DNA from: Alphaproteobacteria bacterium
GTDB taxonomy: Bacteria; Pseudomonadota; Alphaproteobacteria; Micropepsales; Micropepsaceae
DNA: 64,000 nt
NCBI GenBank assembly: GCA_009693985.1
Contig: SHWE01000001.1
Location: forward strand, 1-64,000
Direction of reading: 5' to 3'
Below are positions 33,604 through 42,500 of the stretch, piece by piece (position 1 is the first letter of the stretch; each line of letters starts with the position of its first letter). Under the pieces are notes generated by a model. It saw only the letters and a program-made list of their open reading frames with translations. It searched no databases and had not been told where the DNA came from. A program made the position numbers and the translations under genes.

Positions 33604-34890
33604 TCAAACCGTCGTGTGCGCGGCGCCTTCTTTCGCGGCGAGCGCATCGAGTGCCGCCGTCGCGAAGGGCTGATCGGGCCCGAGCACGATGGCGGCCGAC
33701 CGCACCCGCTGATGCACGGGTTCGACGCCGGGTGGCGCCGTTCCCTGTTCCACCAGCGCCTTCGCCGCACGGATCAGGCGGCGGCGCGCCATCACGATGC
33801 CCTTGTCGGTGCCGACGAGATTCTCCCGCGAGCGGTCGACGATGGTGCCCATGCTTTCCTGGATCGATGCATCCTGCATCGCGAAGCCTTCGACGCCGCC
33901 ATAGGAGCGGCCGCGTTTTTGTGCCGCGCGGTCGATCAGATAATCATTGTCCTTATTCGCCGTCGGGCGGAACGTCACCGGATCGACCACGGTGTGGATG
34001 CCTGCGCCGTTCTTCATCTGCTCGACGAGCTCGGGTTCCAGCGGCGATGTTACGCGATAGTCGAAGCTCCAGGTCCAGCAATTCTCATCGTCGCGTGGAA
34101 TGAAAAAATGCCCGTGCACCGGATGATTGCCGCGCGGCGGGATCATCGTGAAGGCCGGCATCACCCATTGCGTGATGCGCCAATAGAAATTGCCGTTGTC
34201 GGCGTTGCGCCGCGCGCCGATATAGAGCCCGCCCGGGCTTTCCACGACGTCGAACACCGGCATCAGGTCGCCCATATTGTATTGATTGCCCTTGGCGCCC
34301 TTGAACACCGGATCGGTTTCGAGATCGCCGCGGTGCAGGAACGAGACATGGCTGGAATCGATGCCGCCTTCGAGCGCCTGTAGCCAATTGCATTCCTGCC
34401 AGCGCTTGGAGACGAAACGGTGCGCATCGGGCACCAGTGTGAATTCCCATTCGGGCAGCGGCGGCTGGCGATCCGACGGACCCATATAGGTCCACAGGAT
34501 TCCGCCGCGTTCGATCAGCGGATAGCCCGTCAGCTTAATGCGCTGGCAATGCGTGCTGCCGGCCAGCTCCGACGGGATTTCGACGCATTGGCCGGTGACG
34601 TCGTATTTCCAGCCATGATAGGGGCAGCGCAATCCGTTCTCTTCATTGCGCCCGAACCATAGCGACACGCGCCGGTGGGCGCAGAATTCCTCGATCAGGC
34701 CAAGCTTGCCGCTCGAATCGCGGAACGCGATCAGCTTCTCCGACAGAAGCTCGCAACGCACCGGCGGGCAATCGTTCTCGGGCAATTCCGATGACAGCAG
34801 CGCCGGAATCCAATAGGCGCGAAACATCTGGCCCATCGGCGTGCCGGGGCCGGTGCGCGTGACGAATTCGTTCTGTTCCTTGACCAGCAT
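33604..34890 (-). CDS. Rieske aromatic-ring oxygenase, phthalate 4,5-dioxygenase-like oxygenase component
   Basis: 428 residues from ATG 34890 (GGAG upstream), nine bases after the bicupin gene. The Rieske cluster ligands are C70-A-H72 and C89-P-Y-H92. The mononuclear iron site is D178, H181 and H186 in GGIDSSHVSFLH. This single-component alpha subunit type hydroxylates phthalate or phenoxybenzoate-like acids with electrons from a separate flavo-iron-sulfur reductase. No reductase gene is in the window, so it must be supplied from elsewhere. Its place in the cluster suggests the entry step for the aromatic substrate. Confidence 0.87.
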   Translation of the reverse strand: MLVKEQNEFVTRTGPGTPMGQMFRAYWIPALLSSELPENDCPPVRCELLSEKLIAFRDSSGKLGLIEEFCAHRRVSLWFGRNEENGLRCPYHGWKYDVTGQCVEIPSELAGSTHCQRIKLTGYPLIERGGILWTYMGPSDRQPPLPEWEFTLVPDAHRFVSKRWQECNWLQALEGGIDSSHVSFLHRGDLETDPVFKGAKGNQYNMGDLMPVFDVVESPGGLYIGARRNADNGNFYWRITQWVMPAFTMIPPRGNHPVHGHFFIPRDDENCWTWSFDYRVTSPLEPELVEQMKNGAGIHTVVDPVTFRPTANKDNDYLIDRAAQKRGRSYGGVEGFAMQDASIQESMGTIVDRSRENLVGTDKGIVMARRRLIRAAKALVEQGTAPPGVEPVHQRVRSAAIVLGPDQPFATAALDALAAKEGAAHTTV

Positions 34891-34899
34891 AGGGCGCTC

Positions 34900-36117
34900 C
34901 TATTCCGCCGCCGATTTGACCTTGGCGCCCGTCACATACCATTCGGGCAGCATGCGCGGTTGCACGCCTTCGCGTTTCAAGGTGTCCATATATTCCTGAG
35001 TGATGTGCGGGTCTTCCATCCAATAGGGAATGGAGGTGCCGCCTTCGGGAATGTCCATCCCGGTGTAGTCGGTGTGCTTCTCGCCGGGCGGGCCGGGTTC
35101 GCGTCCGGGCGAGTGCGGCCCGAACCACGCGGTCAGCCGCAAGGGCTCTTTCGACACGCCGAAATGCTGGTGATACCAGCGCGCGCCACCGGGGGCGGCC
35201 GACACCAGGCCGACCGGCTCGTAATCGATGCGCTGAACCTGGTCGCCCTTGCCGTCCTTGAACGGCGTGACGCCGGCGCGCTCCGGCCAAGTATAGGTGT
35301 AGCCCTTGCCCTTGAGGCAGATCAGCACCGCCGCCGATGTGTGCGCGTGCGCCTTGGAATAGCGGCCGTTCTCGTGCTGCGCGATCCACAGATAGAAGCT
35401 GTTGCCCGTCATGAAGGGTTCGATGCGCCGGTAGCCGGGCGAACGGCGATTGTCGAGCGGCAGATCGCAATTGACGATGTCGGGAATGAAATTGGTCCGC
35501 CGCATCGCGAGCCCGCGCACCGGATCGGCTTCGACGTCTTCTTTGTACTTGTAGAAATCCGCGTCGGTCGAGAAACGGTCTTGGAATTTGTAGGACGAGT
35601 CGAAGATCGCGCCGACATTGTTCAGAAGGTTCATCAGATTGGGCGCGGTCGTGCCGGCCAGCAGAAGCGCCGGCGACGAGCTCGCATTGACGATGCGGTG
35701 ATAGGTGTTGACCGGAATCGAGAACATCGATCCCGCCTGCCATTCGAAGATCTGCTTCTTGCCGCTTTCTTCGAGCCAGACTTCGGTCGAGCCGCGCCCT
35801 TCGACGACGTAGAAGATCTTCTCGTAGAGATGCTTCTCGACGTTAAGCGCGCCGGCGCCCGGCACTTCGACGATGTAACAGCCCCATTTGCCTTCGGTGC
35901 CGTAGAGCTGGATGTAGCTGCCGCGCCCGCCGACGCGCTTCCAGGGCTGCATCGGCAGGTCCTGCACGCGGCGCACGCCGAGCCCGCGGAAAATCGGGAT
36001 GCCTTCGGACTCCATGAAGGCGTCATAGGGCGTGACGGGACGCTTGAACGTGCCGAACCCCGCGCGCTTCTCGCCGGAGGGTTCGTGCCAATGGCTCTTG
36101 TCGGTGAGGTCGTGCAA
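34900..36117 (-). CDS. Bicupin protein, paralogue 3
   Basis: 405 residues starting at TTG 36117; the same MHDLT start as its paralogues and a GGAG ten bases upstream support this codon. Cupin 1 shows NVEKHLYEKIFYVVEGRG and NTYHRIVNAS; cupin 2 shows KAHAHTSAAVLICLKGKGYTYTW and ARWYHQHFGVS. It is the first gene of a leftward unit with the Rieske oxygenase and lies directly behind a palindromic operator at 36131. It may act on the same substrate as the Rieske enzyme or its product. The biochemical function of the family is unknown. Confidence 0.8.
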   Translation of the reverse strand: MHDLTDKSHWHEPSGEKRAGFGTFKRPVTPYDAFMESEGIPIFRGLGVRRVQDLPMQPWKRVGGRGSYIQLYGTEGKWGCYIVEVPGAGALNVEKHLYEKIFYVVEGRGSTEVWLEESGKKQIFEWQAGSMFSIPVNTYHRIVNASSSPALLLAGTTAPNLMNLLNNVGAIFDSSYKFQDRFSTDADFYKYKEDVEADPVRGLAMRRTNFIPDIVNCDLPLDNRRSPGYRRIEPFMTGNSFYLWIAQHENGRYSKAHAHTSAAVLICLKGKGYTYTWPERAGVTPFKDGKGDQVQRIDYEPVGLVSAAPGGARWYHQHFGVSKEPLRLTAWFGPHSPGREPGPPGEKHTDYTGMDIPEGGTSIPYWMEDPHITQEYMDTLKREGVQPRMLPEWYVTGAKVKSAAE

Positions 36118-36130
36118 GGGATGCGCTCCG

Positions 36131-36169
36131 TTTGTTCGCTAAACGAACAAATAATATCAATAACGAACA
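36131..36169 (-). promoter_or_regulatory. IclR-like operator: palindrome plus a third half-site
   Basis: TTTGTTCG (36131-36138) and CGAACAAA (36144-36151) form a perfect inverted repeat with a five-base centre. CGAACA occurs again at 36164-36169, exactly 20 bases (two helical turns) from the second half-site. PcaU/PobR-type IclR regulators are known to use a palindrome plus a direct repeat. The site is just upstream of the TTG start at 36117. No iclR gene is visible in the window. Confidence 0.55.
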
Positions 36170-36314
36170 GACTAAACCGCGCGGCCCGCGAGTCAAGACA
36201 AGTCGCCGCTTAAGTAGATTCCGAAGCTAGAAACGATGCTGCGCGCGTGAGGTGATGCCACCGCGAGGTTCCGGCCACCGGCTCGTCCCCCACGCCCCGC
36301 CATAGGAGATATTT

Positions 36315-36623
36315 ATGCGCGTGCTCATCGCCGCCAGTGTTCTCATTCTCTCGGCCCTTCCAGCTTCCGCCGCCGCTGTTGCGGGCAACGCAGAGGCGGG
36401 GCGCCAACTTGTCACGCGGTCATGCACAACCTGTCACGCAACGAATACGGCCACCAGCGCCACCGATGTCGTGCCTCCGCTTTCGGTACTCGCAAAAAAC
36501 AATAAAGAGCGGCCGGCCTGGATTCGTGGTTGGCTGATGGAACCGCATCCGCCGATGCCGAATATTTCGCTTTAGCGCCAGCAGATCGACAACATCGTGG
36601 CCTATCTGAATACGCTGAGTTGA
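36315..36623 (+). pseudogene. Class I cytochrome c gene broken by TAG
   Basis: ATG 36315 gives a signal peptide, GNAEAGRQLVTRSCTTCHATN with the haem motif CTTCH near residue 38, and the MEPHPPMPNISL axial-Met segment. A TAG at 36573-36575 then stops translation. The frame continues without shift as RQQIDNIVAYLNTLS to TGA 36621, which is the expected C-terminal helix of such cytochromes. The whole would be 102 residues. Loss of the last helix should destabilise the protein, so it is called a pseudogene, but readthrough or a base error cannot be excluded. Confidence 0.8.
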
Positions 36624-36780
36624 TACCCCGGCAGCCGCCAGAGACGGCGCCAGCGGGTCATCGCCCGTTGTGCGCCGCGAACTCTATTGAGCTTGCTTGT
36701 CGAGCGGCCTATGAATGACAATTAAGCTGCGGCTCCGGCGGAGCTTGCGATAATCCGTTATAAACACAGGGAGATTTGCC

Positions 36781-37470
36781 GTGAGCGTGGTCGTCCGCAA
36801 CATAAACCGGGTGGCCCCGGAAACGGTCGCTGGCTATGCCGGGATCGGCGTCGCTACCGTGCACGAAGCGCAAGGGAGGAAGGGTCTGCTCGCCTCCAAC
36901 ATGCGGCCGATCTACCGCCCGGTCCACATTGCCGGACCCGCCGTCACCTGCGAGGTCGCGCCGGGCGACAATTGGATGCTCCACGTCGCGGTCGAACAGT
37001 GCCAGAAAGGCGACATCCTCGTCGTCGCGCCGTCGAGCCCGTGCGAGGACGGCTATTTCGGCGAGCTGATCGCGACCCAATTGAAGCTGCGCGGCGTCAA
37101 GGGGTTGATCCTCGAAACCGGTTGCCGCGACATCGCCGAACTGACCAAGATGGAATTTCCGGTGTGGTCGAAAGCGGTCTTCGCGCAGGGCACGGTCAAG
37201 GAAACGGTCGGCGACGTGAACCTGCCGCTCGTCTGCGCCGGGCAATTGATCAATCCGGGCGATTTGATCGTCGCCGACGATGACGGCGTCGTGGTGGTGC
37301 GGCGCAAAGAGGCGGCCGATGTTCTGAAGATGAGCATCGAGCGCGAAAAGAAGGAAGCGCAAAGCCGCGAGCGTTATCTACGCGGCGAACTGAGTCTGGA
37401 CGTTGCCAATATGCGCGGGCGCCTGGCCGAGAAGGGCCTCAAATATATCGACACCCCCGCGAAGGATTGA
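36781..37470 (+). CDS. ligK: 4-carboxy-4-hydroxy-2-oxoadipate aldolase (RraA fold)
   Basis: GTG 36781, preceded by AGGGAGA, begins 229 residues. The RraA/LigK fold shows AGYAGIGVATVHEAQGRKG near residue 20, GDNWMLHVAVEQCQKGDILVV near 60-80 and GELIATQLKLRGVKGLILE with GCRD near 95-118, whose Arg-Asp bind pyruvate and metal. The reaction splits 4-carboxy-4-hydroxy-2-oxoadipate to pyruvate and oxaloacetate, the last step of protocatechuate 4,5-cleavage. It is the first gene of the rightward lig operon; the C-terminal part resembles that of characterised LigK proteins. Confidence 0.88.
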   Translation: MSVVVRNINRVAPETVAGYAGIGVATVHEAQGRKGLLASNMRPIYRPVHIAGPAVTCEVAPGDNWMLHVAVEQCQKGDILVVAPSSPCEDGYFGELIATQLKLRGVKGLILETGCRDIAELTKMEFPVWSKAVFAQGTVKETVGDVNLPLVCAGQLINPGDLIVADDDGVVVVRRKEAADVLKMSIEREKKEAQSRERYLRGELSLDVANMRGRLAEKGLKYIDTPAKD

Positions 37471-37477
37471 TCCGGGC

Positions 37478-38377
37478 ATGGCCGCTTTCTCGCGCGTCGC
37501 ACTGATCGGGTTTGGCGAGGTCGGGCAGACCCTCGGCGCCGATCTGTTGGCGGCTTGTGCGAGCGTGGCGGCTTACGATGTGCTGTTCGCGCGTGCCGAC
37601 AGCGCGCCGTCGCGTGCGCTGGCGAACATTCGGTTGCGCGCGGCGAAATCGGCACAAGAAGCGGTGAGGAGCGCGGAACTCGTCATCAGCGCGGTGACCG
37701 CGGCCTCCGACGTCGATGCGGCGAAGAGCGTCGTGCCTGAATTGGAGAAGGGTGCGTTCTATCTCGACCTCAATTCCGTCTCGCCGGGCGTTAAGCAGGC
37801 TTGCGCGAAAATCATCGAAGAGGCGGGCGGCCGTTACGTCGAAGCCGCAGTGATGACGCCGATCGCACCCAAACGCATCGCCTCTTCGATGCTGCTCGGC
37901 GGACCGCACGGCGCGGAATTTCAGATGCGCGCCGCGCCAACCGGGTTCACCGGCGCGAAAGTGTTTTCGCCCATTATCGGTCAGGCTTCGGCCACCAAGA
38001 TGTGCCGCAGCGTGATCATCAAAGGAATAGAATCCCTGCTCGCCGAATCCATGCTGACGGCGCGCCATTACGGCGTCGAAAAAACGGTGCTCGATTCCCT
38101 CTCCGATCTCTTGCCGGCGGGCGATTGGGAAAAGATCGCGACCTATTTCATCTCACGCACACTCGAGCACGGCACGCGCCGCGCCGAAGAGATGCGCGAG
38201 GCCGCCGAGACGGTTCACGAAGCCGGACTGGAACCATTGATGGCGAACGCCACCGCGATGCGCGAAGATTGGGCGGCACAATTCAAATCCGCTCTCACCG
38301 AAACCAATCTCGGCGCCATGCTCGACGCCATCCGCAACGACATCGAAAAACAGGCCGCGCGGAAGGCCGCCGAATAA
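37478..38377 (+). CDS. NAD(P)-binding 6-phosphogluconate-dehydrogenase-like protein with DUF1932
   Basis: 299 residues from ATG 37478, seven bases after ligK. The N-terminal Rossmann motif is VALIGFGEVGQTLGADLL, and ISAVTAASDVDAAKSV near residue 70 follows the family. The C-terminal DUF1932 domain has SATKMCRSVIIKGIESLLAESMLTARHYG near 170-200, placing a Lys in the catalytic region. Genes of this type recur beside ligK and ligJ homologues but have no proven step. An oxidoreductase acting on a hydroxy-dicarboxylate, or a substitute for the missing tautomerase, is conceivable. Both ideas are speculation from position. Confidence 0.8.
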   Translation: MAAFSRVALIGFGEVGQTLGADLLAACASVAAYDVLFARADSAPSRALANIRLRAAKSAQEAVRSAELVISAVTAASDVDAAKSVVPELEKGAFYLDLNSVSPGVKQACAKIIEEAGGRYVEAAVMTPIAPKRIASSMLLGGPHGAEFQMRAAPTGFTGAKVFSPIIGQASATKMCRSVIIKGIESLLAESMLTARHYGVEKTVLDSLSDLLPAGDWEKIATYFISRTLEHGTRRAEEMREAAETVHEAGLEPLMANATAMREDWAAQFKSALTETNLGAMLDAIRNDIEKQAARKAAE

Positions 38378-38390
38378 TCAGGGGACATCA

Positions 38391-39410
38391 ATGATCATCG
38401 ATTGCCACGGCCATTACACGACGGAACCCAAGCCCCTGATGGATTTCCGTCAGAGACAGACCGCCGCCTTCAAGGACAAGGCGAAATTGCCGTCCTTTGC
38501 TGAGGTGAAGATCAGCGACGATGAATTCCGCGACAGCGTTTCCGGCAATCAATTGCGCATCCAGAAGGAGCGCGGCACGAACCTGACGCTGTTCTCACCG
38601 CGCGCGTCCGGCATGGGCCATCACGTCGGAGATGCCGAAGTCTCCTTGCAATGGTCGCGCGCCTCCAACGATTGCATCCATCGCGTTTGTACCCTCTACC
38701 CCGAGAACTTCATCGGGGTTTGCCAACTCCCGCAATCGCCGGGCGTTGCGCCGGAGAATTGCATTCCCGAACTCGAACGCTGCGTGAAGGAGCTGGGCTT
38801 CGTCGGCTGCAATCTCAATCCCGATCCGTCGGGCGGAAGCTGGACCGCGCCGCCGCTGACCGACCGTCATTGGTACAAGCTCTATGAGAAGATCGTCGAG
38901 CTCGACGTGCCGGCGATGGTCCATGTCAGCATGTCGTGCAATCCCGCCTTTCACACGACGGGCGCGCATTACATCAATGCCGACACGACGGCATTCATGC
39001 AGCTCATCACCGCCGATCTGTTCAAGGACTTCCCGACGCTGCGGCTGATCATTCCGCATGGTGGCGGCGCGGTACCCTATCATTGGGGCCGCTATCGGGG
39101 CCTGGCGCAAAATCTCAACCGGCCGCCGCTGCACGAGATGATGAAGAACAATGTCTTTTTCGACACCTGCGTCTACCACCAGCCGGGAATCGACCTGCTC
39201 GCCAAGCTGATCCCCGCCGACAATATTCTCTTCGCCTCCGAAATGCTGGGCGCGGTGAAGGGCGATGATCCGACGACGGGCAAGCCCTATGACGACACCA
39301 AGCGCTATGTCGATGCGCTGCCTCTCGATGCTGGGGACAAGCGCAAGATCTTCGAGACCAACGCGTTGAAGGTCTATCCGCGGCTCAAGCAGAGGCTCGG
39401 CGTGCATTGA
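38391..39410 (+). CDS. ligJ: 4-oxalomesaconate hydratase (amidohydrolase family)
   Basis: 339 residues from ATG 38391 after AGGGGACATCA. MIIDCHGHYTTEPKPL supplies the metal-binding H-x-H, and VPAMVHVSMSCNP near residue 178, IIPHGGGAVPYHWGRYRG near 225 and NILFASEMLGAVKG near 280 (terminal acid) complete the site. The sequence matches LigJ/GalB-type hydratases of the amidohydrolase superfamily rather than the PIG-L type. It adds water to 4-oxalomesaconate to form the LigK substrate. The last four bases overlap the TTG start of ligI. Confidence 0.88.
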   Translation: MIIDCHGHYTTEPKPLMDFRQRQTAAFKDKAKLPSFAEVKISDDEFRDSVSGNQLRIQKERGTNLTLFSPRASGMGHHVGDAEVSLQWSRASNDCIHRVCTLYPENFIGVCQLPQSPGVAPENCIPELERCVKELGFVGCNLNPDPSGGSWTAPPLTDRHWYKLYEKIVELDVPAMVHVSMSCNPAFHTTGAHYINADTTAFMQLITADLFKDFPTLRLIIPHGGGAVPYHWGRYRGLAQNLNRPPLHEMMKNNVFFDTCVYHQPGIDLLAKLIPADNILFASEMLGAVKGDDPTTGKPYDDTKRYVDALPLDAGDKRKIFETNALKVYPRLKQRLGVH

Positions 39411-40288
39411 ACAAGAATTCCAATCCGCCCTATATCCCGTTTCATCCGAACCCGTCGAAGCCGCGCTTTCAGCCGCCGGCGGGCGCGGTGGATTCGCATT
39501 GTCATGTCTTCGGGCCGGCGTCGCGCTTTCCCTATGCGGCGGAACGCAAATACACGCCCGTCGATGCGCCCAAGGAAAAGCTGTTCGCCCTGCGCGATTT
39601 TCTCGGCTTCGACAAGAACGTCATCGTGCAGGCGAGCTGCCACGGCACCGACAATGCGGCGCTCGTCGATGCGCTGGTCAATTCCAACAACAAAGCGCGC
39701 GGTGTCGCAACCGTTGGCGAACAGACGAGCAAGCAGGAGCTGCAAGCGCTCGACAAAGCGGGCGTGCGCGGCGTGCGCTTCAATTTCGTCAAGCGCCTGG
39801 TCGATTTCACCCCGCGCGACGTGCTGGAGAAGATCGCCGCCACCATCGCGCCTATGGGCTGGCACATCGTCGTTTATTTCGAGATGCCGGATCTGCCCGA
39901 GTTGGAATCCTTTTTCACTGCGCTGCCGACGCTCGTCGTCGTCGATCACATGGGCCGTCCCGACGTGAAGAAGGGCATCGACCATCCCGAGTTCCAGCGC
40001 TACCTCAAGCTGCTCGATGCCCACGACAACATCTGGAGCAAAGTCTCATGTCCCGAGCGGCTGACGTCGCAAGGCGCGCCCTATGACGATGTCGTGCCCT
40101 TCGCGCGCGCCCTCGTCGAACGCTATCCAAATCGCGTGCTGTGGGGCACCGACTGGCCACACCCGAACATGCCGGTCGAAGCGCCCGACGACGGCGTTCT
40201 CGTCGATGTGATCCCGAGGATTGCCCGTAACCCCGAGTTGCAAGAGGCGCTGCTTGTCCACAATCCGATGGCGCTCTATTGGAGTTAG
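39407..40288 (+). CDS. ligI: 2-pyrone-4,6-dicarboxylate hydrolase
   Basis: Reading from TTG 39407, which overlaps the ligJ stop, gives 293 residues, the usual LigI length. Signatures are VDSHCHVFGPASRFPYA near residue 28, VQASCHGTDNAALVDAL near 75, RFNFVKRLVD near 122, VVDHMGRPD near 182 and LWGTDWPHPNMP near 245 with the catalytic Asp. The enzyme opens the lactone 2-pyrone-4,6-dicarboxylate to 4-oxalomesaconate in the cytoplasm. Start choice is secured by operon overlap, although no ATG is available close by. Confidence 0.92.
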   Translation: MNKNSNPPYIPFHPNPSKPRFQPPAGAVDSHCHVFGPASRFPYAAERKYTPVDAPKEKLFALRDFLGFDKNVIVQASCHGTDNAALVDALVNSNNKARGVATVGEQTSKQELQALDKAGVRGVRFNFVKRLVDFTPRDVLEKIAATIAPMGWHIVVYFEMPDLPELESFFTALPTLVVVDHMGRPDVKKGIDHPEFQRYLKLLDAHDNIWSKVSCPERLTSQGAPYDDVVPFARALVERYPNRVLWGTDWPHPNMPVEAPDDGVLVDVIPRIARNPELQEALLVHNPMALYWS

Positions 40289-40291
40289 GCC

Positions 40292-41528
<1,237 letters not shown>

Positions 41529-41543
41529 CATCAGGGGACGAAC

Positions 41544-42500
41544 ATGAAGATTTGCGTAGTGGGCCAAGGCGCCTTCGGTCAGAAGCATTTGGATGCGTTA
41601 AAGCGCATACCGGGCGTCGAAGTGACGTCGCTCATCGGGGGCAATCCGCAAGGCACCGAGGACGTCGCCAAGAAATACGGCGTTCCCCATTGGGGCCACG
41701 ACCTTGCCGAAGGCATCAAACGCGCCGACGCTGTGATCCTGGCGACGCCGACCCAGATGCACCGCGCGCAAGGCGAGCAGGTGATGCGCGCCGGCAAGCA
41801 TGTGCTGATCGAGATTCCCATCGCCGACAATGTCGAAGATTCCGAAGCATTGGCGCGGGTCGCGAAGGAAACCGGGGTTGTCGCGATGGCGGGCCATGTG
41901 CGCCGCTTCAATCCGAGTCATCAATTCGTCCATCGCCGCATCCAGAAGGGCGAGCTGAAAATCCAGCAGATGGACGTGCAGACCTATTTCTTCCGCCGCA
42001 CCAACATCAACGCGGCGGGCAAGCCCCGCAGCTGGACCGATCATTTGCTCTGGCATCATGCCGCGCACACGGTCGATCTCTTCCATTTCCAGACCGGCGA
42101 AACGGCGACGGAGATTTCCGCGGTGCAGGGGCCGCGCCATCCGACGCTCGGCATCGCGATGGATATGGCGATCCTGTTGAAGGTGCCGTCGGGCGCGATT
42201 CTGACGCTGTCGCTGTCGTTCAACAATGACGGGCCGATCGGCTCGTTCTTCCGCTATATCGGCGATACCGCGACCTATCAGGCCTATTACGACGATCTTG
42301 CCGACGGCAAGAAAAATCCCATCGATCTTTCCAAGGTCGACGTGTCGATGGACGGCATCGAGCTCGAGGACCGCGAATTTATCGCTGCGATCAACGAGAA
42401 GCGCGAGCCCAATGGCAGTCTGGCGCAGGTGCTGCCCTGCATGCGGGTGCTGGGCAAGATCGAGTCGCTGATCGATCCTAGCCGCGAATGCGTGATGTGA
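41544..42500 (+). CDS. ligC: 4-carboxy-2-hydroxymuconate-6-semialdehyde dehydrogenase
   Basis: 318 residues from ATG 41544, AGGGGACGAAC upstream. It is a Gfo/Idh/MocA dehydrogenase with the Rossmann motif VVGQGAFGQKHLDAL and GKHVLIEIPIADN near residue 90. FNPSHQFVHRRI, FFRRTNIN and RSWTDHLLWHHAAHTVDLF near 128-180 are blocks shared specifically with Sphingobium LigC. It oxidises the hemiacetal of the ring-cleavage product to 2-pyrone-4,6-dicarboxylate with NADP+. Its stop overlaps the ATG of the next gene by one base. Confidence 0.93.
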   Translation: MKICVVGQGAFGQKHLDALKRIPGVEVTSLIGGNPQGTEDVAKKYGVPHWGHDLAEGIKRADAVILATPTQMHRAQGEQVMRAGKHVLIEIPIADNVEDSEALARVAKETGVVAMAGHVRRFNPSHQFVHRRIQKGELKIQQMDVQTYFFRRTNINAAGKPRSWTDHLLWHHAAHTVDLFHFQTGETATEISAVQGPRHPTLGIAMDMAILLKVPSGAILTLSLSFNNDGPIGSFFRYIGDTATYQAYYDDLADGKKNPIDLSKVDVSMDGIELEDREFIAAINEKREPNGSLAQVLPCMRVLGKIESLIDPSRECVM

